Of a stretch of DNA of 64,000 nucleotides, positions 53,746 to 62,847 are shown piece by piece. The notes beneath the pieces are model-generated. The model was not told the origin of the DNA, did no database searches, and saw nothing but the letters and a program-made list of their open reading frames with translations. The position numbers and the translations under genes are program-made. The stretch is from CAITNM01 sp021298215 (lineage in GTDB: Bacteria; Pseudomonadota; Alphaproteobacteria; Paracaedibacterales; CAITNM01). The stretch lies in contig JBKCOJ010000003.1 in assembly GCA_046309815.1 (NCBI GenBank), positions 1 through 64,000 of the forward strand. Direction: 5' to 3'. How positions within the stretch are numbered: position 1 is the stretch's first letter; each line of letters opens with the position of its first letter.

Positions 53746-54032
53746 ATAATATTTTGGATGCTGAACAGCTATTTACGCAAGCAGGAAGTAATGAAGAGGA
53801 AATGTTTCCTAATACATATTCAAACTGGAAAAAGCATTTAGATAAAGATTCCGATGCTGTTTTTGAGCCTCCACGCTTTAAGGAATCAACATTTTTGAGC
53901 GAAATTAAAACAGGTAAGTTTTTGACGCATGCAGAACAAAATGGCCGACGATTTTCTTTCGTTAGTTACCGCGCTGATCCGAGTGATAACCAAGATTTTA
54001 TTGATATTTTATGTGAAAGGATGCCCTCATGA
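53742..54032 (+). CDS. Phage-associated small protein of unknown function
   Basis: 96 residues, GTG start overlapping the previous stop, own stop overlapping the next ATG. Parts: EEEMFPNTYSNWKKHLDKDSDAVFEPPRF and SFVSYRADPSDNQDFIDILCERM. The coupling on both sides shows it is expressed with the lysin and holin. No family recognised. Confidence 0.55.
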   Translation: MNNILDAEQLFTQAGSNEEEMFPNTYSNWKKHLDKDSDAVFEPPRFKESTFLSEIKTGKFLTHAEQNGRRFSFVSYRADPSDNQDFIDILCERMPS

Positions 54033-54451
54033 CGTCGTATAATGAACAAGATTTAGATACTTTGGCACGCACTATTTTTGGAGAAGCCCGAGGGGAGCTG
54101 CGTCATCCAAACGGTGGAATGAAAAGCTTATACGCGGTTGCACATGTTGTGAAAAACCGAACAAAACATACGCAATATAGTTCATGCGTTCATGAAGTAT
54201 GCCAGCAAGCCTGGCAATTTTCCTGCTGGAATGTCAAAGACCCCAATCGTGATATTTTGCTGAAAGCCACATTTTCAGATACCGTTTTTCAACAATGTTA
54301 TTTGGCTGCAACTACAGTGTTATTTGGTGACATTGAAGACTGCACGAAGGGTGCAACGCATTACCATAGCATGGCTATAGATGCACCCTATTGGGCTATT
54401 GGTCACAATCCCACCACGATAATTGGCCATCATCTTTTTTATAAATTGTAG
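54029..54451 (+). CDS. Cell-wall hydrolase, SleB/CwlJ type (phage endolysin)
   Basis: 140 residues, typical length. Signature DTLARTIFGEARGE with the catalytic Glu19, VAHVVKNRT, and WQFSCWN, ending ATHYHSMAIDAPYWAIGHNPTTIIGHHLFYK. Cuts peptidoglycan for release of particles. Coupled to the preceding gene by ATGA and followed eight bases later by a holin gene, i.e. a lysis cassette. Confidence 0.9.
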   Translation: MTSYNEQDLDTLARTIFGEARGELRHPNGGMKSLYAVAHVVKNRTKHTQYSSCVHEVCQQAWQFSCWNVKDPNRDILLKATFSDTVFQQCYLAATTVLFGDIEDCTKGATHYHSMAIDAPYWAIGHNPTTIIGHHLFYKL

Positions 54452-54459
54452 GGTATATT

Positions 54460-54987
54460 ATGGCTTTTCCATTAATTGCAGCAGCTCTTGGGCTTGCTGA
54501 ATTTGCACCCGTGATTGCCCGATGGATGGGCGGTGACAATGCAGAAAATGTTGCGCATCAAGTTATTGAAATTGCGAAAATGGTAACAAACCAAACTGAC
54601 CCTGTGGAGGCCTCAAAAGCGTTGGCCGAGAATTCGTTGCTTATTGCAGAGTTTCAAAAAGAGGTGATAAAAATTGAGGCAGAGCTTGAGCTGCAACTAT
54701 TGAATGATCGAAAAAGTGCGCGTGAGCGTGATATTGCCTTGGCGCAGGCAGGAAGGCAAAACACCCGTGCTGATGTAATGGTTTTAAGTGCGGCGGTTGG
54801 CCTAGTTACTTGCTTGGGAACATTGGTACATTATGCAGGGAGTTTGCCCGGAGAAGCGGTGGGGATTATTTCAACAATCGCTGGAATTTTTGGATCATGT
54901 TTAAAAGATGCGTACACCTTTGAGTTTGGATCGTCGAGAGGAAGTCGTGAAAAGGATTCACTGGTAGCGATGATGCGTAAGGAATAG
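54460..54987 (+). CDS. Holin of the 3TM gene-transfer-agent type
   Basis: 175 residues: a first hydrophobic helix (FPLIAAALGLAEFAPVIARWMGG), a long charged helix (EVIKIEAELELQLLNDRKSARERDIALA), then two spans (VLSAAVGLVTCLGTLVHYAG; VGIISTIAGIFGSCLKDAY). This matches the plan of the GTA-type 3TM holin family, which makes the hole for lysin export. The pairing with the SleB-type lysin supports it. Confidence 0.82.
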   Translation: MAFPLIAAALGLAEFAPVIARWMGGDNAENVAHQVIEIAKMVTNQTDPVEASKALAENSLLIAEFQKEVIKIEAELELQLLNDRKSARERDIALAQAGRQNTRADVMVLSAAVGLVTCLGTLVHYAGSLPGEAVGIISTIAGIFGSCLKDAYTFEFGSSRGSREKDSLVAMMRKE

Positions 54988-55050
54988 AAAAGAAGAACAT
55001 TTACGAAATCTTCATCAATTAAAATTATCATAAAAATCATCTAAATTTTT

Positions 55051-56166
55051 ATGGATAATTTTATGAGGAAATTTCTTTTTTCGTTTGGTCGCTTTTTGGG
55101 GGTTTTATTTTTTGTGCACACAGTTCATTCCGCATCCCTCGTAAATAGTGAACTCTCCTCAGTCACCTTTGAAGAAAGGATTCAAGCAAAAATAGATCAG
55201 GGATTTAATCAAGATTCCGCTAGATCTTTGCTTGTTTTTGAGGATTCGTTAGCATGCGCGCCATCGAGCTTTAAATTACCCAAAAATGAGTATGGATTAT
55301 TTAGTGATTTGGTGAAATTCTCTCAAAAATTACATTTATCCGGAATAGATTTATCTAATCAGATTTCTTCAGTAAAGCCAGAAGAAGCAGCAAAAATTAT
55401 GACATTAATGCAGATATTAATGACAACACTAGAAGATCGTTACAATCTCGTCACGTACGCAATGAGTTTAGCTAATGGTAATGTTTTAAATGATCCTCAA
55501 TACGAAAGATCTAAAGCAATTTTTGCTAATGCAAATTGTGTAAAAACGGCATTTCTTGGCTCAGTATTTAGTGGCATAGAAAGAGAATATAGCTCCATTA
55601 GTTTATCAACATCACAACGAGGAACTCTAAGTAATATACAAACTTGGGAAGTAATGCTGCAGCAATTTATTTTGCTGAACTTAGAAAAAACTACATTCAC
55701 AGAGGAAAATCTTTATGCCGGGCAAGAATTTGATGAGCCGCAAAGAACGTCTATTCGCGCGGCATTTTCAGGCATGCGAGAAGCGACTCCTGAAAAATTG
55801 GCCGATCCTATTTTTACAAACGCCATGCAGCGATTCGTAACACACAGACTAAATCCTGACCAAATAGCAGCGACCGTGATTGGGCTAGACATGTCTAGTG
55901 AAAAATTAAAAACGGTTGGGTTTATTAGTTGTTTAGATAAGCTTTATGAGGAAGAAATTGTACGCATGAAAATGAACCAAATTGGTGCCATTTTTATGAG
56001 TCTTCTAGCTATAGAAGATGTTAGTGTTTTCGGGCGTCCTGAATTTTCTACAAAGCTCGCGAAACTTGTGACCTCAAAAACAGAGCCCGGCGACATTAAT
56101 AGTCGTATTGCTAATTTGGTAATACTGACGCGTGGTGAAATACTTAAATCAGGCGCGAGCGTATAA
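55051..56166 (+). CDS. Secreted protein of unknown function
   Basis: 371 residues with a signal peptide (KFLFSFGRFLGVLFFVHTVHSA). A second ATG at 55063 would give a shorter, more usual signal. Helical body; no motif recognised. Located right after the phage lysis genes, so likely another cargo gene. Confidence 0.7.
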   Translation: MDNFMRKFLFSFGRFLGVLFFVHTVHSASLVNSELSSVTFEERIQAKIDQGFNQDSARSLLVFEDSLACAPSSFKLPKNEYGLFSDLVKFSQKLHLSGIDLSNQISSVKPEEAAKIMTLMQILMTTLEDRYNLVTYAMSLANGNVLNDPQYERSKAIFANANCVKTAFLGSVFSGIEREYSSISLSTSQRGTLSNIQTWEVMLQQFILLNLEKTTFTEENLYAGQEFDEPQRTSIRAAFSGMREATPEKLADPIFTNAMQRFVTHRLNPDQIAATVIGLDMSSEKLKTVGFISCLDKLYEEEIVRMKMNQIGAIFMSLLAIEDVSVFGRPEFSTKLAKLVTSKTEPGDINSRIANLVILTRGEILKSGASV

Positions 56167-56271
56167 AGTATTATTAAATATCTTATTCTGAAATTTAATT
56201 ATCAATATTAACAATAATTTAACAATAAAATTCTAATATTAAGCAATAAAATTGTTTAATAGAGAATTTTT

Positions 56272-57459
56272 ATGTTATCTAAAAGAGTTTTTCTCTCGAT
56301 ACTCATTCTTACCGTACTATCTTTAAAAGCCGCATCTTTTGAGCAACATCCGCATTGGGATGAAGCTATATTTACTGCGAATCTTGGTGTTCTTGATCAT
56401 GATGCTACTACCAGCCATCGAGCACACTTTTTAGGACTTTATAAACCCCATCGTGATGTAGATATTGCCGCAAGAAATGCAGTGAAATTTTATGAGCTGC
56501 CTGCCAGTGTTTCACATGCGTTACCACTCCACACAATGGCCATCAGCGCAAGCGCCAGCAAAACCACAACTCTAGTGGAACTTGCAAACCTACGCAGTTA
56601 TCCTACCAGTATGATTTATGATCAAGGAAATGAAGGCTCTTGCACTGCCAATTCCGCGGCATTTGATATTAGATACCTCACTGCTCGCAACAGCACTACC
56701 CCAGCCATTTTTGATAGTAGTAATCGGTCTGTATTAGCACCTTCTCGCAACTATCATTATTATAATACAAGATATGAAGAAGGCGTTATTATAGGCGACC
56801 CAACCAATGTTCAAGGAGATAATGGCGCTTCCATGTTCGGCTCCATGCTTGCCCTAGATAAGTATGGTACTTGCCCAGAAGCATTCTCAGCAGCTATTAA
56901 CTTGGAGCATGGGTTTACTTATCGTGGATGGCCATATCTTGACACTCAATATGCAACTCAGCCAGATCCTGAAAGTTACCGTTTTGCTTTGGATTCAAAC
57001 TATAGCGGCTTATACACAGATACGAGAAGTAATCCCTATAGAGTGGTATCACAAAATTTGCGCTACGCAGATCTAACATCAAAATACCACAAATCTAATC
57101 CAGCAACACTTAATACATCTACTGAAATAGCAAGCGTAATTGCGGATTTTAGAAATGCATTAAGCCGCAACACTCCTATTGATATTGGCATACCTGTTGA
57201 GCAAGCATTTTTAAACGCGCCAGGTGGATATGTCCCTATGCCTGCTTTAAATGGTAATTTCAAGCCAATTGGAGGTCATGCAATTAGTATTGTTGGGCAC
57301 GGACCTTACAAAGCAGGCAGCACGCAAAATTACTTTAAATTCATAAATTCATGGGGTGGGACTTGGGGAGACCATGGATATGGATATCTCCCTGAGCTTT
57401 ATGTTGCACACATTAATTTCTTTGGAATCGATGCTTTTGCCGTTGATCTGCTGAAATAA
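56272..57459 (+). CDS. Secreted papain-like (C1A) cysteine peptidase
   Basis: 395 residues with signal peptide (VFLSILILTVLSLKAASF). The catalytic domain has the oxyanion Gln118 and Cys124 in DQGNEGSCTANS, His336 in GGHAISIVGHG, and Asn359 in FINSWGGTWGDHGYGYLP. The order and spacing are those of the papain family. Such exported peptidases act on host or environmental proteins. An upstream part (25-105) may be a propeptide. Neighbour at 57667 is a second, unrelated cysteine-peptidase-like gene. Confidence 0.92.
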   Translation: MLSKRVFLSILILTVLSLKAASFEQHPHWDEAIFTANLGVLDHDATTSHRAHFLGLYKPHRDVDIAARNAVKFYELPASVSHALPLHTMAISASASKTTTLVELANLRSYPTSMIYDQGNEGSCTANSAAFDIRYLTARNSTTPAIFDSSNRSVLAPSRNYHYYNTRYEEGVIIGDPTNVQGDNGASMFGSMLALDKYGTCPEAFSAAINLEHGFTYRGWPYLDTQYATQPDPESYRFALDSNYSGLYTDTRSNPYRVVSQNLRYADLTSKYHKSNPATLNTSTEIASVIADFRNALSRNTPIDIGIPVEQAFLNAPGGYVPMPALNGNFKPIGGHAISIVGHGPYKAGSTQNYFKFINSWGGTWGDHGYGYLPELYVAHINFFGIDAFAVDLLK

Positions 57460-57472
57460 AATAAAACAAGAA

Positions 57473-57510
57473 AAATAGGAGCTGCTCGACAATAGGTAGC
57501 TCCTATTTAA
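57473..57510. terminator. Inverted repeat after the cysteine peptidase gene
   Basis: AAATAGGAGCT and AGCTCCTATTT, 11 paired bases around a 14-base loop; T-rich on both sides, so it may stop transcription from both directions. Confidence 0.6.
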
Positions 57511-57517
57511 GTTGATT

Positions 57518-57598
57518 TTATTCAAATAAATCGCTGTGTAAGCCTATACGAAAAAGTTTAAGCATAGTTTCATTAATACGATGAGGGTAAAACTTTAT
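57518..57598 (-). pseudogene. Relic of a YafQ-type toxin gene with internal deletion
   Basis: Reading leftwards it gives KFYPHR-INETMLKLFRIGLHSDLFE and a stop. The intact toxin at 58515 reads KFHPHR...RINETMLELVRIGSHSDLFE. About 20 residues between PHR and INETML are missing, including the catalytic region, and the N-terminal part is gone. Confidence 0.8.
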
Positions 57599-57666
57599 TA
57601 TTTATTAATCTTATTTTGATATAAAAAAACAATATAAAATAATTATTATTTAATTGTGGAGTCTTT

Positions 57667-58479
57667 ATGTTTATCAAAAAAACCCTTCTACTTTTATTAA
57701 CCATCGGGTTGCTGACTCTAGAAGCTGCATTCTCACAGGGTAGCATCTCTCTACCTGAAGAGCATTCTATTGCTGATCATGTTCCGCATTATGCGACAAA
57801 AGAAACTACATTCGAAAGAGTTATAGCTATTGGCAAAAATTGCCTAACTAAAGCACAAATCAATTTATATTTTGACCCTCGACATCTTGAATGGCCTACA
57901 AAATCAGGAAAGTCTGATATTTTTGATTGGGCCGCTATCCCGAATTATCAATTGTTAACGAGTGCTCTTACCCATAGACTAGAAGGTTTTTATGAAAGAG
58001 AAGACTTCTATATGATTGCTAATAACATTTACGGTTTAACAAATAAGCGAAATGGGGTTCGATGGTTACATACATTAAAAAAGTACGAGGATCAGATTCC
58101 TAAAAATAAAATAGACGATGGTGAATTTTTGCTTTCTGTTTTTCATGAGCATTTTGAAGAAGAATATAGCAAAGCAATGAAATTAAAAGATCGATTTTTG
58201 AGAGCTGAGCATAAGAAAACTCTTTATATTATTTCTCATGCGCCAGGCATTTCTCTTGAGCAATTGTTGCAATTACGTGATGCATTACTTATTGCAAGAA
58301 ACCAAAATAAGCAATTCGCCATTTTGTACGTGTCCAAAAATCAAGGCACAGCAGACATTGAAAATATTTTTATGCGTGAAGCAAAAAATGTTAGCGAAGA
58401 TACCAAATTAACTCTTGACCCTGATTGCTGGAGGGCAATATTTTCTGAATTTAATTTCACTGATGATATATGGGAATAA
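57667..58479 (+). CDS. Secreted DUF1796-like protein (putative papain-like cysteine peptidase)
   Basis: 270 residues, signal peptide MFIKKTLLLLLTIGLLTLEA. The parts RVIAIGKNC (Cys59), DIFDWAAIPNYQLL (FDW 86-88) and SVFHEHF (His160/162) are laid out as in the DUF1796 family, for which a papain-like cysteine peptidase role has been proposed. Family members are usually cytoplasmic or of unclear location; an exported one is notable. No direct proof of activity. Confidence 0.65.
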   Translation: MFIKKTLLLLLTIGLLTLEAAFSQGSISLPEEHSIADHVPHYATKETTFERVIAIGKNCLTKAQINLYFDPRHLEWPTKSGKSDIFDWAAIPNYQLLTSALTHRLEGFYEREDFYMIANNIYGLTNKRNGVRWLHTLKKYEDQIPKNKIDDGEFLLSVFHEHFEEEYSKAMKLKDRFLRAEHKKTLYIISHAPGISLEQLLQLRDALLIARNQNKQFAILYVSKNQGTADIENIFMREAKNVSEDTKLTLDPDCWRAIFSEFNFTDDIWE

Positions 58480-58514
58480 TCTTGCGGAGTCAGGGGCAAT
58501 TTCCAAAGTTATTA

Positions 58515-58784
58515 CTACTCAAATAAATCGCTGTGTGAGCCTATGCGGACAAGCTCAAGCATAGTCTCATTAATGCGATACACTAAAAGCCAATCGTTTT
58601 CCAGATGGCATTCGAAGCAATCGCTAGCGCTACCTGTCAGGCGGTGAGGGTGAAATTTTTTTTCCAGCAAATGCGACTGTGCAAGCTCATCAATAACAGT
58701 TTGGAGTTTTTTGAGGCACTTTCCGCGCTTTTTTGAGCGCTTAACATCTTTCAAAAAAACGTGTGTCGTTGTAACTTTACGCAT
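58515..58784 (-). CDS. YafQ/RelE-family toxin without neighbouring antitoxin
   Basis: 89 residues. Family patterns: FLKDVKRSKKRGKCLKKLQTVIDELA, HPHRLTGSASDCFECHLENDWLLVYRI and LELVRIGSHSDLF, containing the catalytic His residues. YafQ cuts mRNA on the ribosome. A DinJ-like antitoxin normally sits directly upstream; here the upstream neighbour on the same strand is an exported protein of another kind. A relic of the same toxin lies at 57518. Confidence 0.9.
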   Translation of the reverse strand: MRKVTTTHVFLKDVKRSKKRGKCLKKLQTVIDELAQSHLLEKKFHPHRLTGSASDCFECHLENDWLLVYRINETMLELVRIGSHSDLFE

Positions 58785-58831
58785 TGATGAAATTTAAATT
58801 TATAAATTTGGATTATTATTCCACAAAAAAG

Positions 58832-59383
58832 TTAACAGCTAGATAATAACTCTTTACTGTCTCTTTCTTGTTCTGTTGCATCAGCCTTAGGGACAGCTGC
58901 AGGAAATGCTAGGAGTGACTTTAAGTAATCATCAAAAATATCAGCCAGTTGAGTATTCCTTTTGTCTTCAGCGTTTCTTTTGCAAGCTGTGATGACATCT
59001 ACATCTGGATATAATAATTCTTCTGTAATTTGATGTAATACAAAATCTGCGACATCTGGGCGATCTTTTGAAACGGAAAGCCTTAAAATATCGTGAATCC
59101 CCAATCGGGTGACTTTTAAAATTTTTTGTTTTGTTAATAAGAAAAGTGCTATTTCCTTATCTGTATGGAAGAATAGAGAACGTTCAAATAAGCTATTTCG
59201 CTGATTAGGCGTAAGCCTTGCAAAAGACGGTTGCAGGAAAAGCGTTTCTATTTGTATTGTATTTCTTGCTTTAATTTCACGATCAAAATGATCAAAAAGC
59301 GCGTTTGGATCATTGATTGATATATCTGCGCAAAAGAGCTGAAAGCTAAGCAGCATCCATACTTTCAGTAATATCGTTTTTAT
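58832..59383 (-). CDS. Exported protein of unknown function, probable non-ATG start
   Basis: From ATG 59356 it reads MLLSFQLFCADIS, a cut-off signal peptide. The frame is open nine codons further up (IKTILLKVW), and an AGGAG site lies nine bases before ATA 59383. Starting there gives a full signal peptide like that of 57667 (MFIKKTLL). So either an ATA start is used or the start was mutated. The body is helical with PDVADFVLHQITEELLYPD and similar, ankyrin-like in feel, but I cannot confirm repeats. Confidence 0.55.
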   Translation of the reverse strand: MKTILLKVWMLLSFQLFCADISINDPNALFDHFDREIKARNTIQIETLFLQPSFARLTPNQRNSLFERSLFFHTDKEIALFLLTKQKILKVTRLGIHDILRLSVSKDRPDVADFVLHQITEELLYPDVDVITACKRNAEDKRNTQLADIFDDYLKSLLAFPAAVPKADATEQERDSKELLSSC

Positions 59384-59470
59384 AAAAACCTGCTCCTAGC
59401 AATTTCGTCATTCTTATAGAGTACTGTAAGAAATTTTATTTAATCAAATATTAAAAGGAGAGTTTATGTT

Positions 59471-61573
59471 TTACCCTGATTTTCGCAAAAGTTCAGTATT
59501 GTCATACTCATGCAAGATGAGTAATTGCCGCACTGCTAAGCCATGCGGAGATGATAGTGTGGGATCATTTTTTAATATTTCGGTAGCCATTTTATGGGCT
59601 TTATCGAAAAGGTCTTCCAGTAATTTTCCATCGTTGGGATCCTCTTGGACCAAATCACAAAGGCGGAATTTGGGAACACCGCTTTGTTTTGTGCCAATGA
59701 TTTCCCCGCCACCACGCAAACGCAAATCTTCTTCAGCAATTTTGAAACCATCATGGCAATCGCGCATGACTTCTAATCTTCTACGAGATTGGAAACTTAA
59801 AAGTTGACCATATAGCAACAGACAAAAAGATTGCATGTCATTGCGCCCTACCCGACCACGCAATTGATGCAATTGGGCCAGACCAAAGCGCTGAGCATGC
59901 TCAATGACAATGACCGTTGCTTGCGGCACATCTACACCTACTTCAATAACAGTTGTTGAAACAAGTAGCGTCGCCTCACCATTTATGAAACGTTGCATGG
60001 CAGCATCTTTTTCAGGGCCTTTCATTTTGCCGTGCATCAGCTCAACTTGATCACCAAAAATTTGCTTAAGCATTTCAAAACGCGCCACCGCTGCTGCAAA
60101 ATCACTTTTTTCTGATTCCTCAATAAGCGGACAAACCCAATACACTTGCTTGCCCTTACTCATCACCAGCTTTAATTGTTCGACAACTTCTTGCAAACGA
60201 TCCGCGCTGATGACTTTGGTTTGAATAATTTTTCGACCCAAAGGTTTTTCATTAAGTATCGAGACATCCATATCGCCGTGATTTGCCAAAACTAATGTTC
60301 GGGGAATAGGCGTTGCAGTCATAGACAGTATATGAGCTGTTTTTGATTTTTGAGATAATGCCAAACGCTGCTCAACACCAAAACGATGTTGTTCATCAAT
60401 AACCACCAATCCTAGATTTTCAAATATTACAGAATTTTCAATTAGAGCATGCGTTCCAATAACAACACTGGCTTTTCCAGATCTAATTGTTTCAAGAATC
60501 TGATCGCGTGTTTTACCTTTTTCTCGACCCGTTAAAAGTGCCACTTCGATTTCCAATGGTTCAAGCAACTTGCTAATTTTCGCCGCATGCTGACGTGCTA
60601 GAATTTCGGTGGGCACCAAAATTGCTGCTTGCATTTGTTGATCAACAACATCAAGTGCGGCCATTACGGCCACAAGCGTTTTGCCACTACCTACATCACT
60701 TTGAAGAAGTCGTATCATTTGACGACCACTTTGCATATCCGTACGAAGCTCAGTAATGGCTTTTTTTTGCGCCTCGGTTAGAGAAAAAGGTAAGAGAGAT
60801 TCGAGCTGGTTTGCTAGCTTTGGAGTATAGAGATTTTCCTGAACGCCTTCTTGTTTGGGGCGACGATTACTTAAAATCATACCAAGGTGATAGGCTAAAA
60901 ATTCATCGAAAATAAGGCGTTGGCGAGAAAGATTGGTAAAACTTAAATCTTCGTAATCCTTAGGTAAGTGCACTTTTTTGAGTGATTCTAAAAAAGGTGG
61001 ATACTGGCAATCATTGATCCATTCCGGTAATTCTTTTGCAGACTTTAAAACTTGATCAATCGTGCTTGCTACCATGGACCGAGTAAGACCAGCCGTTAGT
61101 CCATAAATGCGTTCTGGACCAATCCAATTCTGGATTTCAGCTACAGAGCCCATAAAATCAGGGTGCGACATGTAATAACGAGTTTGATTATAGGTGCGCT
61201 CGCATTTCAGCTGGCCACTTAGAGCAATTTTTTTTCCCTCTGGTGCCACGCGCTGCAAGAACTGTTGATACGCATTAAAAAATAAAAGTTCAAATTGATT
61301 ATTTTTACTATCACGCAGCCAAATACGGTAGGGAGAACGTTTACGAAGATTGGGTTGATGCAATTCAACTGTTGCTTCCAGCGTTACTAAGGTATTTTCT
61401 GTGACATCTTCGACATGGTTAGCAAAAATTCGATAGCTGAGTTGGTTTGGTAAATGCCACAAAAGATCAATAACGCGTTCACCCACCAATTTTTTGTAAA
61501 ACTTCTCTCGACGTTTACCAATGGATGGTAAGGTAGAGAGTTCGGTTAAGTAGTAGTTTAACGGTGCGGACAT
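59471..61573 (-). CDS. recG: ATP-dependent DNA helicase RecG
   Basis: 700 residues, full length. N-terminal wedge domain (about 1-230), helicase motif I SDVGSGKT, Ia ILVPTEILARQHA, II VIDEQHRFGVEQR, III SMTATPIPRTL, then V/VI (VSTTVIEVGVDVPQATVIVIEHAQRFGLAQLHQLRGRVGR), and the C-terminal RecG hook. Rescues stalled replication forks by reversing them and unwinds Holliday junctions. Its start overlaps the hisC end by 16 bases, so they are co-transcribed. Confidence 0.97.
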   Translation of the reverse strand: MSAPLNYYLTELSTLPSIGKRREKFYKKLVGERVIDLLWHLPNQLSYRIFANHVEDVTENTLVTLEATVELHQPNLRKRSPYRIWLRDSKNNQFELLFFNAYQQFLQRVAPEGKKIALSGQLKCERTYNQTRYYMSHPDFMGSVAEIQNWIGPERIYGLTAGLTRSMVASTIDQVLKSAKELPEWINDCQYPPFLESLKKVHLPKDYEDLSFTNLSRQRLIFDEFLAYHLGMILSNRRPKQEGVQENLYTPKLANQLESLLPFSLTEAQKKAITELRTDMQSGRQMIRLLQSDVGSGKTLVAVMAALDVVDQQMQAAILVPTEILARQHAAKISKLLEPLEIEVALLTGREKGKTRDQILETIRSGKASVVIGTHALIENSVIFENLGLVVIDEQHRFGVEQRLALSQKSKTAHILSMTATPIPRTLVLANHGDMDVSILNEKPLGRKIIQTKVISADRLQEVVEQLKLVMSKGKQVYWVCPLIEESEKSDFAAAVARFEMLKQIFGDQVELMHGKMKGPEKDAAMQRFINGEATLLVSTTVIEVGVDVPQATVIVIEHAQRFGLAQLHQLRGRVGRNDMQSFCLLLYGQLLSFQSRRRLEVMRDCHDGFKIAEEDLRLRGGGEIIGTKQSGVPKFRLCDLVQEDPNDGKLLEDLFDKAHKMATEILKNDPTLSSPHGLAVRQLLILHEYDNTELLRKSG

Positions 61574-62634
61574 GATCCTAAAACATCAATCAGTTCTTGC
61601 ATTTCTTCTTGTTTACCGATGGTGATACGCAAATATTGTGGCAAATCGTAAGCCCCCATTGGTCGGACAACGAGACCTCTTTCGCCTAAATATCTGTAGA
61701 CTTCTTGGGTTTTCTCAAAGTATGCCATCACAAAATTTGACATATAAGGAATCATCGGAATGTCTAAATTCTTCATGTCAGCGACGAACTTAGTAAGCAC
61801 TTGTTTATTCAGCTGCACACATTTTTTTATCCATTCTTGATCTTCTAGCGCAGCAATAGCAGCCATTTGAGATAAGCCAGTGGTGTTAAATGGAGGACGA
61901 ATACGATTGATGGGATCAATAATATCGGGCTGGGCGTACAACCAGCCTACTCGCAAATTTGCCATTGCGTAAGCTTTTGAAAATGTTCTGGTAACAACCA
62001 CATTAGGATAGCGATCCACCCATTTAAAGCCGCAATGATAATTAGAATCATCTAAATATTCTGCATAAGCAGAATCAAATACAACAAGCACATGACTTGG
62101 TATGCGTTTTAACAATTCTTCGACTTCATCATTGGTCAAGTAATGGGCGATGGGATTGCCGGGATGATCGAGGTAAAATATTTTTGTTTTTGGAGTAACG
62201 AGATTTAATACGTCTTCAACATTTAGCCTGAAGTCGATTCTCGGCACTTCTACAGGCACACCGCCCATTACAAGAGTAGCAATTTTATAAACACCAAAAC
62301 CATGCTGAGAAATAAGAACTTCATCACCTGGCTGCACAAAGGCACGCGCCAAAAGATGCAAAATATCTTCAGAGCCATTTCCCGTTACAATCCAAGAAGG
62401 ATCAAGATCATGAGCTCTCCCAAGCGCTGCTCTCAGATCATTGGCTGCACCGCTTGGATAGCAATGGATCCGATTTGTATAATTGTTGACAACTTCTTTA
62501 ACTTTTTCAGAAGGACCGTAGGGATTTTCGTTAGAGGCGAGCACAACACGACGAGTAAAACCTGGAGGTGTTACATCTCCTCCGATGTAGGGAGAAATTG
62601 AATAAATCGATTCGCTGGAGTGCGGAAAACTCAT
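61558..62634 (-). CDS. hisC: Histidinol-phosphate / aromatic aminotransferase (PLP)
   Basis: 358 residues, fold type I PLP enzyme: LASNENPYGPSEKV at the substrate end, DHPGNPIAHYL, VVFDSAYAEYLDD, and the PLP lysine in TRTFSKAYAMANLRVGW. This is the HisC subfamily; the exact substrate (histidinol phosphate or an aromatic amino acid) cannot be told because no other his genes are in view. Upstream of and overlapping recG. Confidence 0.9.
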   Translation of the reverse strand: MSFPHSSESIYSISPYIGGDVTPPGFTRRVVLASNENPYGPSEKVKEVVNNYTNRIHCYPSGAANDLRAALGRAHDLDPSWIVTGNGSEDILHLLARAFVQPGDEVLISQHGFGVYKIATLVMGGVPVEVPRIDFRLNVEDVLNLVTPKTKIFYLDHPGNPIAHYLTNDEVEELLKRIPSHVLVVFDSAYAEYLDDSNYHCGFKWVDRYPNVVVTRTFSKAYAMANLRVGWLYAQPDIIDPINRIRPPFNTTGLSQMAAIAALEDQEWIKKCVQLNKQVLTKFVADMKNLDIPMIPYMSNFVMAYFEKTQEVYRYLGERGLVVRPMGAYDLPQYLRITIGKQEEMQELIDVLGSCPHR

Positions 62635-62847
62635 TTACATCTTAACTTAAAACCTTAGTAACATTTAGCATATTTGATGGGGGGTTTCAAATGATGGGAA
62701 AGTTCCTCTCGAAAACACTGAAAAGAAATTTTGGTGACAGTAGCATTCATGTTACTAAATAAAAAATTCATAAATTATTTTTAAAAATTTCATTGAAAAT
62801 AGTTAACAACAACACTATGTATAAAAAAAATCAAAAAACCAATAATC

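Noticed and set aside
35000..55000. An integrase or attachment sites of a classical prophage
   Set aside because: No integrase-like gene is seen in the window, and no pair of long direct repeats flanks the cluster as far as I can see by reading.
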